A stretch of DNA of 64,000 bases from Euwallacea fornicatus (lineage: Eukaryota > Arthropoda > Insecta > Coleoptera > Curculionidae), in NCBI RefSeq assembly GCF_040115645.1, contig NW_027096077.1, positions 1-64,000 on the forward strand, given 5' to 3'. Under the pieces are notes generated by a model. The model worked only from the letters and a program-made list of their open reading frames with translations. It did not search any database and had not been told where the DNA came from. Numbering within the stretch: the stretch's first letter is position 1; every line of letters starts with the position of its first letter. Positions 1-10,909 of this stretch are shown here, piece after piece. The position numbers were made by a program, and so were the translations under genes.

Positions 1-1970
1 TGATAAATTATTCTACGATAGAAAAATAGTTACTTGCAGTAACACGGGGATGTAAATACTTTCGCCTATATTCGTTTGGAACAAAATTCACAATTTTAAC
101 AGATCACAAACCACTTCAATAGGTTTATTTCCTAAAGGAACCAAAAAATCGGTTAATAAGGTGAAGACTTAAATTAGAAAAGTTCGATTACACAATTAAA
201 TATAAGAAATGAAAATTTAATACTGCTGCAGATGCATTACCTAGAAACCCAAGTAAAGATCTAAATGCTTTAGAAACACTTTCAATAACGAATAATCCAG
301 GTGATTGTGATGAGGCAATTTTAGAATTTTGTAAAAATAGAGAAAAGTATCCACAATTAAACGAACAAACGGTTAAGGAAATATTAGGAAATATAGAACC
401 ACCAAAAATTAATGTTATATCTGATGTGCAAAACAAATCACCTAATAATAAATACGGAAACAACGAAATATTGAATTTAAAGAAATTTCCACAAGAAATC
501 ATCGAGAATTCTGACGATGATTTAGAAACAGTGTAAACCTCATTAGAAAATCCAATTTTTAATTTACCAATTACGGAAAGAATATTTAACGGGTATAAAA
601 ATCAAGTCCTTGTAATAAGAGGCGATATTCAAAAGGTAGAATGTAAAAAGAAAAAGATTTTCGAAAATACAAAATTTTATGTTATACTTCCAAAAAATGA
701 TCTAGTTAATGGAATTATTCAATTTATAAAAGAATATGTTAATCCTAAACGTCTTTACGCATATTTGTTCCGAGACTCGCGATTGGGAATAATTTTTACG
801 GTAACAATGCAAAATATTTTTATAAACTCTTCATTTAGATTCGTACAATCTCCAAAGATGCGAGAAGATATTTTAACTGACGAAGATCAAATTAAAAAAT
901 TAGATTTGCATCACAATACAAAAACTCGCCATAGGGAAATAACAGAAATGAAGATTGCTTTAACAAAGAAATATTATTGGCCAAATATGGATGTGTATAT
1001 TGAAAAATATGTTAATGAATGCAAAATATGTCAAAGAAACAAATATGACTGAAATTCTCCAATTATTAAATTCAATTTAACATCAACAACTACCAAATCT
1101 TTTACATTACATACATACAGAATAGAAAACAAATATTTTTTAACAATAGTTGATGCATTTTCTAGGTATGGTCAAGCTTATTTGTTAAATAGTTTAATAG
1201 GTGTGTCTATTGTCGAAAATTTGATAAGTTTCATCACTCATCATGAACTTCCTTTAAAAATTACTAGTGATTAAGGGTCAGAATTTAAAAAAATCGATTT
1301 AGAAATTTTTTGCAAAATTTATAAAATAAACTGCATTACACCACCTCTAAGAATAGTAACTCTAACTCTCCCGTTAAAAGGTTTCATTTGACAATAATCG
1401 AACATTACCGATGGCTGAAAGAAACCAATAAACATTGGAATTCAGAAAAAATTATGAAAAGAGCTGTATTGGGATATAATAACTCAATTCATAGCATTAC
1501 CAAATTCACACCTTTTGAAGTTAATAAGGGACGCATAAACAATTTAGACCCACTCGGTATGAATGATCGCGGAATTGTATCGAACTATGTTCAGGAACAT
1601 AAAGAAAATTGTCAAGAACTGTAACAAAAAATAGCCCAAAAGAATCAACTTTTAAAAGAACAAATAATTTTAAAAAGGAATGAAAAACGTGAAGATCCCG
1701 TATCTTAACCGTTAAACAAACCAATCTATGTAAAAATAAAAAATCGTAACAAAACCTTACCAAAATTTAAAAATTATAACTTAAAAGATCGATCAATGAT
1801 AAAAGTAAAAACAACCAATGCAGAATATCATAAAAATTCAATTAAAAGACCTACAAGTAAAACAATTGAAATTTTTCAGGATGAACCCAAAAATCGTGAC
1901 AATAGTGCCGATGATCAGCCTTCAATGAAGAAACCAAATTTATTTCCATCAAAAATCCCTTACTACTAAT
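1..1970 (+). pseudogene. pol: Errantivirus pol 3' part: RNase H remnant and integrase, broken
   Basis: Decayed polyprotein of an LTR retrotransposon. An RNase H remnant lies at about 1-230, with a TDHKPL-type motif near 104-121. A linker region follows. The integrase zinc-binding domain is at 885-1050, visible as an HHCC arrangement in the open stretch 765-1052 (LHHNTKTRH, then CKICQ). The catalytic core follows with VDAFSRYGQ near 1150-1175, a TSD motif followed directly by a stop near 1270, and a third-motif region in 1388-1624. The C-terminal part peters out at a stop near 1970. Several stops and frameshifts separate these pieces, so no active enzyme is expected. Reverse transcriptase is absent here because the inverted repeat begins inside pol. 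Confidence 0.85.
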
Positions 1971-1979
1971 TAGATTAGG

Positions 1980-3561
1980 ATCAGCGCGGATAATTTATAC
2001 GAAACATACGGTTTTATATTATGTAGATGTGGAATCATTAATTAACCAATTAACTAATATAAAGGAATCATATGCTTCAATTAGAAACGATATCGTTAAA
2101 GAGAACGCAACAAATCTAATATTTAATCATTGATTTATAGAAAATTTACTTTCTAGAACAGAATTTCTCATAAATACAACTGAACAAAAATTAGTAGATA
2201 TTTATCCTAATTCCAATCTTTGGACAAGAGAAGAGATTTAGTAAACGTAATCGATCATTGTAAAAAAAGGATATTTGAAAATTTAGACTATGAAGATGGC
2301 AAATATTATTATAAAACTATTAAAAAATTGCAAACAAATCAAATAAACTTAGTAAAACATATAAATGGACAAATGACACTATCCAGGAATATTATAAATC
2401 TTTTGAATAACACAATGATAATAATTTCAAAAAATCAAGAAAAACTAAAAAAGAGTATAGAATTGATCCAAGGTACTGTAAATAAATTAATTCGAAATCA
2501 AGACCAATATTTAAGTATTCAAAACATTTTAACTCAAATTAATCTGGATTGTCAAAGTTTAATTACATTTTTAGATAACTTAAAAGATGCTATTATTTTT
2601 GCAAATTTAAATTCAATCCATAACACTATAATATCTATCTCTCAAATTAATGAATTGCTTTTAGAACTCTATAAAATTTACGAAAATGATAAAATACCTA
2701 AATTAAATAACCCTGTAGAATATTATCAATTATTAGGAACCCAAGTCTTTTTTGTTAAAAGTAAAATAATTTTTGCAATACATATCCCAATCCTAAAAAC
2801 CGAAAATTGTAACTTTTATCGCATACATTCAGTTATCCAAAGTAAATCCATACTTCTCTTAAAATTTCCCTTTGTGGTACAAAACAATGGAAAGTTACAA
2901 TTCGAAAAACATATCTGTCCAGAAATTGGAGAAATCTTCTTCTGCAAAGAAAATGAAGAACCTGTCGATGAATGTGTCGTTAATCTATTTACAAACTGTC
3001 CACTAGAAAGGTGCCAAAAGACATTTCTATCATCACAGAAAACGCTAACAGAACAAGTTACAAACAATAAACTATTAGTGATTCCTTCAGAAACTATACA
3101 AATGTTGTCAAGGTGCCCATCAGACCATTATACGAAAACTAGCGCGCCTACTTTGATTGAATTTTCAATTGATTGTGAACTTATCATAGAAGAAAAGATA
3201 CTTGTTAACAAATTTCAATTAAGTAGAGAAATTGCATTTATTCTACCGAAAGTTCAAATGGACTACATCCAAAATATGTGATCATCTCTAACAATCAACT
3301 TGATTGGGTCTACAAGAATACAATTACTTGAAGAACATTATCGAGTACCTACCACCAGCATTGGAAAATAGCCAGTATGAAACATTACTTTGGTCAAATG
3401 CAACCTTGTGGATATTTATAATAATCATAATAATTAGTATTTTATTAATAAGATGCAGAGGACTTTCAAAAAGAAAAAGAAAAGTTAAAAAAGAGGAAAA
3501 TAGTGAATTAAAATTAAAAGATGTTAACAGTCAAACCCATTCCATTAAGTTTGCCTCTTAA
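1980..3561 (+). pseudogene. env: Errantivirus env (baculovirus F-like), broken
   Basis: Envelope-like gene downstream of pol. The longest open piece (2220-3281, 353 codons) opens near a basic KRR stretch at the place where the F-protein furin site and fusion segment lie in this family. It is followed by long heptad-like, Asn/Ile-rich helical stretches and then a cysteine-rich region in its last third, typical of the membrane-proximal part. A separate frame (3304-3561) holds a strongly hydrophobic segment (IFIIIIIISILLI) followed by a basic tail, the membrane anchor. The N-terminal part (about 1980-2215) is in fragments with a stop near 2130. At least one frameshift separates the ectodomain from the anchor at about 3281-3304. 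Family assignment rests on position and pattern, not on a search. Confidence 0.8.
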
Positions 3562-3741
3562 AGATGGAGGAGTTATATGGTAACTATTGCCATATTTACG
3601 AAAGATGAGAAAGGGTTTGACTGCGTAGTGTTTACTATTGTCTAGAACTTGCAATTAGAGGAAATATTACTCTTTACTGCGACGTTACATAGGAAATCGT
3701 AGATTTTAGAACCCTTATGCATAACAAGCATATTTTTTATA

Positions 3742-5728
3742 CAGGGTGCGCCAACTAAAACGAAACAGAGCTGTTTTCTCGGTTAATAAAAAAGTTATGC
3801 AAAAATGCTCGGACACGTCAACTTTAGTGTGGAGGGGGAAGATCTTTTATTAGATATTTACGGTGGTTGCCTTCACCCCCTGGGCAGGGGATGAACCACC
3901 TCTGAAATTTTAAATGGGAAGGGGGGTCGAGTTATACATCAAATTAAAGGTTTTTTGACGGGCTTTATGGTGATATCAAAATTTCTTACTTTCGAACAAC
4001 CACTGATGAGTAAAACGATTATTTCTTTATGAATACTACAAATACATAACGCATAAAATCACTTAAATCAATTGTTTAAAATGCTGTCCGTTAACTTCCT
4101 GACAGTGAAATAAATTTTCTTCGAATCTCTGTCGTACCTTCTGGAGTATTTCGGGGGTTATTTAGCGGCATTCATTAACAATACGTTCTCGCAAAATTTC
4201 CAAAGTCCCTGGAGGAGTGGAGTACACTTTCGACTTGAGATGACCCCAAAAGAAGAAATCTAATGGAGTCAAATCTGGAGACCTTGCAGGCCATTCAATT
4301 GGATCCCTTCTACCAATCCAATGACTAGGAAAATTTTCATTTAGAAATTGCCGAACGGCTAAAGCATAGTGCGGTGGTGCACCATCTTGTTGGAATGTCA
4401 ATAAATTTTCTGAATAATCCGGATTATTTTCCACAAGATCTACTAATTGGGGATAAGCGAAGTCTTCCAGCAACTGAAGATAAGTCTCGTCAGTCAGATT
4501 TCCGGGAATAAAATATGGTCCGATAATGTGATCCCCAAAAATACCCGCCCAAACGTTTAGTTTTTGAGGATGTTGTGTATGCGCTTCGTGGAAGATATGT
4601 GGGTTAATATCTGACCAATATCTACAATTATGACGATTAACAATGCCATTTAAAGAAAAACTTGCTTCATCCGAAAAGCAAATATTGAAAATAAAATTAT
4701 GATTTTCAGTGGCTCGTTGGCTTATGAGTTCGCAAAAATGTAGTCGGCGGTCAAAATCGTCTTCGTTTAATTCTTGGACAAGTTTAATTTTGTAAGGGTG
4801 AAATTTGTGTGATTTTAAAATTCTACAAATGCTGGTTGCGCTTATTCCAGTGGAAGTCGCCAACTGTCTTGTACTGGTTATTGGTTCTAAAACCATATGT
4901 CCTAAAACTCCTACCTCCACCGCCTCATTTCTGACCGGGTGTCTACAATTCGTTTTTACGTTAAGAATTGAACCAGTTTCTCTAAACTTCGCTACTAAAT
5001 TCAACACATACTTTCGGCTTACATGCTTGTCCCCATAACGTTGGTTGAAAACATTAACTGCTTGGTTCGCACATTTTCCATTTACAAAAAATAATTCAAT
5101 AATCTCAACTCTCTCTGCAGTTGAATAAACCATTTTTAACGATTAACACAGACGATGAATTACCAGGTCACCTGAGAGTCACAAACCAAATGGGTTTAAT
5201 TTTCGATGTTTTCGATACTTCCAGGCAAAAACTTGTTGATAAGGATTTTATTTTTAGTATAGCAAAAAACATTAAACTTTGTTCATTTTGAATTATTTAT
5301 CAAAAATGACTAAATGGCATCTAACTTTAATAGAGAAAAAGAAAAAATGTTAATTTGATTATATTTAATTTTTTTTTAATTCATAAAACCCATTATTATT
5401 ACCTAACAAAATCCATGATTTTAGCTTTAAGTGTGGTTCATAAAGAAATAATCGTTTTACTCATCAGTGGTTGTTCGAAAGTAAGAAATTTTGATATCAC
5501 CATAAAGCCCGTCAAAAAACCTTTAATTTGATGTATAACTCGACCCCCCTTCCCATTTAAAATTTCAGAGGTGGTTCATCCCCTGCCCAGGGGATGAAGG
5601 CAACCACCGTAAATATCTAATAAAAGATCTTCCCCCTCCACACTAAAGTTGACGTGTCCGAGCATTTTTGCATAACTTTTTTATTAACCGAGAAAACAGC
5701 TCTGTTTCGTTTTAGTTGGCGCACCCTG
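3742..5728 (-). mobile_element. DD41D Tc1/mariner-superfamily transposon, left-arm copy
   Basis: The element begins CAGGGTGCGCC and ends with its inverse, flanked by TA on both sides. Terminal inverted repeats run about 292 bp (3742-4033 and 5437-5728), long for this superfamily, and contain a GC-rich block around 3870-3920. It encodes one transposase on the minus strand. It sits inside the errantivirus LTR, so it inserted later than that element. Confidence 0.93.
4162..5133 (-). CDS. DD41D mariner-like transposase, premature late stop
   Basis: Cut-and-paste transposase of the IS630-Tc1-mariner superfamily, 323 codons. The N-terminal 110 residues contain two helix-turn-helix units: one at residues about 5-60, and one around RQLATSTGISATSICRI. 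The RNase H-like catalytic core has its acidic residues in FSDEASF, QDGAPPHYA and SPDLTPLDFFFWG. I count 41 residues between the second and third catalytic aspartates, placing it in the DD41D group rather than DD34D mariners. The frame stops with TAA at 4162-4164. Downstream, the same frame stays open for about 33 more codons, to roughly 4063, with family-like C-terminal sequence, so this stop is probably premature. Flanked by long TIRs, it is the only gene of the element. Activity is uncertain because of the truncated tail. Confidence 0.88.
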   Translation of the reverse strand: MVYSTAERVEIIELFFVNGKCANQAVNVFNQRYGDKHVSRKYVLNLVAKFRETGSILNVKTNCRHPVRNEAVEVGVLGHMVLEPITSTRQLATSTGISATSICRILKSHKFHPYKIKLVQELNEDDFDRRLHFCELISQRATENHNFIFNICFSDEASFSLNGIVNRHNCRYWSDINPHIFHEAHTQHPQKLNVWAGIFGDHIIGPYFIPGNLTDETYLQLLEDFAYPQLVDLVENNPDYSENLLTFQQDGAPPHYALAVRQFLNENFPSHWIGRRDPIEWPARSPDLTPLDFFFWGHLKSKVYSTPPGTLEILRERIVNECR

Positions 5729-5831
5729 TATAAATTAGTTGAAACAAAGAAAAAAGGGATTCCGATTTTTACCTTAGTCTAGTAATGATGTTGCTCAAAA
5801 TGAGTGTAAACTGTAATAATAAATGTATATA

Positions 5832-7533
5832 CAGGGTGAGTCTTAAGTAATGGGACACAGAGCAACGATGGATTTATGACATAAAAACAATGCAATATAG
5901 CTAAATTTATGTTATACCAAAAGTTGATAATAACTAAGATACAGGGTGCCAAAGTTGAAAAATGAAATCAAATTTTCTTTAATATCTCTGGAACAGTTCG
6001 TGCTAATTTTACGAAATTTCTTATATAGGGGTTTTTGGAGATGATCAATTCAAATTTATCGACGATTTCGGTGTATCTTCTAGAGGGTGCCACAATCGAC
6101 AATTAGGAGTCATTTAAACCATTTAAACTTTTTTGTGCCACGGCGTATGTCATTTTGTCCTCATAAAATTTGTTCCCCTATTTTTTCTAGTTAAAAAAGT
6201 TATACCTTATTGGTGTCGCTAGGAGCAACGGTTTTCGAGAAATTCAATTAAATAACTTAAATTCCCATTTTTTCTACTTGTTGACATGTAACAACATAAT
6301 TTTTTTGTATTGTTAAAAAAGCACAAAGATTATATGACAACAATTTAATACCGTAGTTGGTCTTCTATTGATATATTTATTTAAGCTCCAAACGAATATT
6401 TTAACAATAACTAAAAAAATTAAAAATTAAACATATCTCCCTGTGACAATAAATGTTCGACGTGTCCACCATTTACTTGGATACATTTTGCAATTCTTTT
6501 ACAGAACGACCTCTTTATTTTAAATAGCAATTGTTCATTTCGAAATAATGTAGCTGCATTTTGAATTTTGTTTCATAATTTTTCAGGTGTATTTATTGTA
6601 TTTTGGTAAACGGAAGATTTCATGTAACCCCATACACAAAAGTCCATAGGATTGAAGTCGGGACTCCGTGGGGGCCAGGGTATTTCAAATCCACGTCCTA
6701 TACAACGATTGGCAAAACGTGTACTTAAGAAATCCTTCACTGGACAGGAAAAATGTGCGGGTGCGCCATCTTGCAAAAAAACATTACTTGCCTTAAATTC
6801 AGAGGCACATCATCAAGAAGGTTCCCTAGTTAATTTTGGAGGAACTCTAAGTACAGAGTTCTGTAAAAGAATTGCAAAATGTATCCAAGTAAATGGTGGA
6901 CACGTCGAACATTTATTGTCACAGGGAGATATGTTTAATTTTTAATTTTTTTAGTTATTGTTAAAATATTCGTTTGGAGCTTAAATAAATATATCAATAG
7001 AAGACCAACTACGGTATTAAATTGTTGTCATATAATCTTTGTGCTTTTTTAACAATACAAAAAAATTATGTTGTTACATGTCAACAAGTAGAAAAAATGG
7101 GAATTTAAGTTATTTAATTGAATTTCTCGAAAACCGTTGCTCCTAGCGACACCAATAAAGTATAACTTTTTTAACTAGAAAAAATAGGGGAACAAATTTT
7201 ATGAGGACAAAATGACATACGCCGTGGCACAAAAAAGTTTAAATGGTTTAAATGACTCCTAATTGTCGATTGTGGCACCCTCTAGAAGATACACCGAAAT
7301 CGTCGATAAATTTGAATTGATCATCTCCAAAAACCCCTATATAAGAAATTTCGTAAAATTAGCACGAACTGTTCCAGAGATATTAAAGAAAATTTGATTT
7401 CATTTTTCAACTTTGGCACCCTGTATCTTAGTTATTATCAACTTTTGGTATAACATAAATTTAGCTATATTGCATTGTTTTTATGTCATAAATCCATCGT
7501 TGCTCTGTGTCCCATTACTTAAGACTCACCCTG
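5832..7533. mobile_element. Hairpin-like DD41D element with 676-bp TIRs, left arm
   Basis: Begins CAGGGTGAGTCTTAAG and ends with its inverse, flanked by TA. The inverted repeats run from 5832 to 6507 and from 6858 to 7533 (5832+7533 = 6507+6858), so about 80% of the element is one hairpin. The two halves are nearly identical; one difference is the C/T site near 6206 against 7160. Only 350 bp of unique centre remains and carries a transposase tail. This looks like an internally deleted non-autonomous derivative. Confidence 0.92.
6567..6776 (-). pseudogene. C-terminal fragment of a DD41D transposase
   Basis: About 67 codons that preserve the last two catalytic motifs of a DD41D mariner-like transposase: QDGAPAHFS and SPDFNPMDFCVWG. 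I again count 41 residues between the two aspartates. The first catalytic aspartate, the DNA-binding domain and the start are all missing. The fragment lies in the unique centre between 676-bp inverted repeats. It is clearly diverged from the complete transposase at 4162-5133, so it represents a second DD41D lineage. It cannot encode a working enzyme. Confidence 0.85.
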
Positions 7534-7539
7534 TATATA

Positions 7540-9835
7540 CAGTGAAATCCCTCTTAAGCGGACACTGACGGTGCCAGAAATTTTGTCCGCTCAAGAGAAG
7601 TGTCCGTTCAAAGGGAAAAAAGTTCAGGCATAACGGATTTTTTTTATCATATAAAATGATCAAGAAAATATGCACATATGTATTGAAATGAAGGATTTTT
7701 TTACTTAAAGAAAAATCAAACATATATACACATTAAAAAAAAATTAAGATAAAAATTCATCTAACGTAGTTTGACGGATTTTTCTTTTCAAAAAGGCTTC
7801 TTGATAGTGTATTTCTAAATTTGACAACATTTTTAAGGCTTTGGTGTCTCCTTGGTGTAAAGAAAAGACTCTCAGTGCCTTTACCGATTTAATTGCTTCA
7901 TTGTAGGTGTTAATACTGCATTCTATTTCTGCTGCACTTTCTTGGTCATCATCGGACTCATCTGACTCACTTTTTTCAACATCCATGTTTTTTAAAATTG
8001 AATCTGAAACAAATTCCTCTTGCATTTCTTCCACAAATAAATTTTGATCCATGATAAAAAATTCTTCAAAGCTCTCTTGCGTTACTCCTAAAGGCACCTT
8101 TTTCTTATAAATCTCCGCTAGCAGGGATAGAGGGAGTTTTTCTTCCGGATCGTACTGTTCTTCTAACTTTGGGTTTTCAATGTGAAATGCGTTTTTAAAA
8201 CAATTTTTTATAGTAACGCTAGTTACTTCACTCCATGCTCTATTTGCATAGAATATTGCATCCAATAAAGTTATTATTTTTACTAAATCCTGTGCAGAAT
8301 TTGCATCATCGATGTTTACCAAAAAGTGTTTCAATAATAAAGTCCTGTAATTAAATTTGAAATTCTTGATAATTCCTTGGTCCAGCGGTTGGCACACGCT
8401 TGTGCAATTTGGGGGAAGAAAACATAGTTTTATATTTTTGAGATTGATTTCTTTGGGATGCGAACAAGCGTTGTCCAAAAATAATAGTATTTGTCGTTTT
8501 TGAGCACCCATTTGTCAGTCAAAGTCTCTTAGCCATTCAGTCATTATGTCAACGGTCATCCAAGCCTTTTTGTTAAATTTCCACATCACTGGAAGTTTGT
8601 TTAAGTCAATATTTTTAAATGCTCTCGGCCTAGCAGCTTTTCCAATTATCAAGAGTGGTTCTTTTTCACCATTCATATTGGCACAATGTAAAATAGTAAT
8701 TCTATCTTTGGACAATTTTCCACCAAACCATCTTTCTTTTTTTAGAGCTAAGGTTTTATTTGGCAAAGCTCTAAAGAAAAGCCCTGTTTCGTCGACATTG
8801 TAGATGTTTCTTGGTGGGTACTTCTCTATTAAAGAGGGTAATTTTTCTAAAAAAGTTTTCACATCCTCAGGATTCACTGAAGCAGACTCCCCTGAGATTG
8901 TTTTAAAAGCTATATTGTGACGAGTTCTAAATCTATTAAGCCAACCGGTAGAAGCACTAAAATTTTTGTTTCCTAGCGTTTCTGAAATTTCCTTTGCTTT
9001 TGCTTGTACCAATGGACCTTAGTAGAAATAATAACGATTAAGGAAATTAACGAATTGAAAGAATTTGGAATTTGTACATACCTGTTAATGGGATTCCTTT
9101 ATTCCGAGACTCTACAAACCACTTGTAACATAACTGATCAATTTTTAGACCCTGCGACTTTAAAAAACTTCTTTTTTCGTCGACGTTAGTATTGGAATAC
9201 CATTTCTTCATAAGATTTTCTCTATTTTTTATAATTTCTGCTACCTGTATTTTGCCTATTTTAAAACGTACTACTAATTGCCGAACACTTAACTTTTCTT
9301 GTTCGCGTACTTCAAGAACTTTAATTTTTTGTTGTAGTGATAAAAATTGCTTTTGTACTTTTGGCCCCATATTTAGAAATATGAAACGATGAACAACTCT
9401 TGAAATGAACTACATATTAGACTGCTCTATTAGACGCCTTATTGTACATTTTGTATTAAATCAAGGGTTGCTAAATTCTCATTAACGTTTCAAATCATAA
9501 ATCAGTGCCTTTTGAATAGACGCCGACACTGATGCCGACAATACATCAAAGGTACCGCCAAAGGGCCGAACCGTTATATAAATGAAATTTACCGACATTT
9601 TTTTAAGAAATTTACCTATCTTTAAATGCCGGTTTAATTTTTATTCGTCCGGTCAAGAGAGATTTTTTTTCTCGAAGTTCTAAAAACGACTGTCCGTGTC
9701 CGGACAAGAGAGTGTCCGCTCAAGAGGGAATCGCAGCAATGCTTTTCTAATGGAAAGTATTTGGGACCAGGACAAAGTGTCCGTTCAAGAGGGGTGTCCG
9801 CTTAAGAGAGGTGTCCGTTATGAGAGATTTCACTG
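7540..9835 (-). mobile_element. Tigger/pogo transposon, left-arm copy
   Basis: Ends are CAGTGAAATCCCTC and its inverse, flanked by TA, as in the pogo/Tigger group. Several copies of a GCGGACAC-type motif lie just inside each end (7556-7610 and 9680-9825) and are likely transposase-binding subterminal repeats. It carries a split transposase gene on the minus strand. Only the six bases TATATA separate it from the neighbouring DD41D element. Confidence 0.92.
7744..9370 (-). pseudogene. Tigger-type transposase with one intron and one in-frame stop
   Basis: Pogo/Tigger transposase of about 520 codons. Exon 1 (9370-9082) has the psq/CENP-B-type helix-turn-helix (SVRQLVVRFKIGKIQVAEI). A 64-bp intron at 9018-9081 has GT..AG borders and AT-rich content. 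Exon 2 has the second CENP-B-like domain (STGWLNRFRTRHNI) and the DDE core: NVDETGLFF, LFLDNACSHP and CTSVCQPLDQGII. The C-terminal 60 residues are acidic. A single TGA at 8515-8517, just before the second catalytic motif, breaks an otherwise open frame. The surrounding family pattern suggests it replaced an arginine codon by a C-to-T change. Without readthrough no full enzyme is made. Confidence 0.88.
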
Positions 9836-9882
9836 TATATATATATTTTTTTAATAAGTTTGTTCGAATCTTAAACTTAACT

Positions 9883-10610
9883 GACGGGTAAGAATCAATT
9901 CCCAGACACTATTCAAATATAAATGATATTAGCAGATATTCAAATATATACCTGTTTCTCTCTGTTCCCATAAGAAAACATGCCATTGGCAAGCGACTTC
10001 TTCCACTATCGAGCCATGGAATCTTTTTCAGTTCCTTCAAGTTGAAACCATAGTTTCCCATCATTCGACCGTTTTACGTGACTTTTGCGATAAAATGATA
10101 GAGTTTTGATCATATTGTTCCTAAAAAAATATAGTATTAGATTTCATTAACTATCCACGGTGATGTTGAGATACATATGAGACTGATCTTCTAACTATCC
10201 AGACAACAAATAATTTCAAATTGCAAGTGAATCCAACTTTCAAGATGAAATTGATGTAGTCGTTTGTGAAAAGGCTGCTTCATAATGGTGCCCCAGATAA
10301 ATTTTGATTGTGTAAAAAAAAAGAAACATTTTTTACTAATTCTTATACTCTGTGAACACGTACTAGAGAGTAGGTAGTAGAAGTGGAGCATTGTTGAAAA
10401 TTCCTTTTTAACGATGAGTTTCTTTTCGTTCTTACTGCCTGAATCGTCCAAATTCCGTAGACGTTCTCTCTATCCACTGGAATAATTTCTTTCTTATTAT
10501 TTTCTGCTCGATTTAAAATGGCTTAATATTTTTAATTCAACCGTAAATTATTATGTAACTTTCCAGTTTCAATTAATGAAAACAAAGGAAGAACTCTCAT
10601 GTTTCTGATT
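9883..10610. repeat. Tandem-repeat copy 2, right-hand part (mirror)
   Basis: Non-coding AT-rich sequence starting GACGGGTAAGAATC right at the LTR end. It aligns by eye over about 730 bp with 11450-12180 (copy 1). Shared landmarks include the block ending AACAGGTATATATTTGAAT read from the other strand, and a block around 10060-10120. The errantivirus interrupts this copy; its other half lies beyond the element at 32164-32690. Confidence 0.75.
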
Positions 10611-10636
10611 ACTGACCACGACTGTCATCGAACTAT

Positions 10637-10908
10637 TTTATGAAATCTCTAACAATATATCTTTCAAATAATATCTATATACTCCAAAGAAGACTTTTAA
10701 CCAGTCAGCTTTCGAATAAATCTCATGAAATCTCAAACAATCTTCAAAATCTCAACGAAACCTTTTCTAAATTGTCAACTTTTGAATGAATGTTATAAAA
10801 TTTGAATCACACAACAAACAATATATCTTCCAAACCATATAAATCCCAAAGAAAACTCTTCTAAACAGTCAACTTTCAAATTAATCTTATGAAATCTCAA
10901 ACAAAACA
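10637..10908. repeat. Minisatellite, about 3.5 units of 75-88 bp
   Basis: Diverged tandem units built around AAGTTGACTGTTTAG and TTTCTTTGGGATTTATA (read on the opposite strand). The period varies between 75 and 88 bp. A further single unit lies at 12582-12674 beside the palindrome centre. Mirrored at 17149-17420. Confidence 0.7.
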
Positions 10909-10909
10909 T

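Larger units (their letters stand above)
1..9882 (+). mobile_element. Errantivirus-like Ty3/Gypsy element, truncated mirror copy
   Basis: The order is the 3' half of pol (RNase H remnant and integrase), env, a polypurine tract and the 3' LTR, as in insect errantiviruses. The LTR is blown apart by three DNA transposons. The 5' half is missing because the inverted repeat stops at window base 1 inside pol. All genes carry stops or frameshifts. The same sequence appears inverted at 18175-28055, where the element is full length. Confidence 0.9.
3571..9882 (+). repeat. Errantivirus 3' LTR interrupted by three DNA transposons
   Basis: A purine-rich tract (3560-3570) directly precedes AGTTATATGG, the LTR start. 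The LTR ends with TTAACT at 9882. LTR-derived segments are 3571-3741, 5729-5831, 7534-7539 and 9836-9882. Together they are about 320 bp and match the uninterrupted 5' LTR at 31843-32163 and the solo LTR at 40747-41062. Errantivirus LTRs typically begin AGTTA and end TAACT or similar. All three insertions hit TA dinucleotides in AT-rich LTR sequence. Confidence 0.9.
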
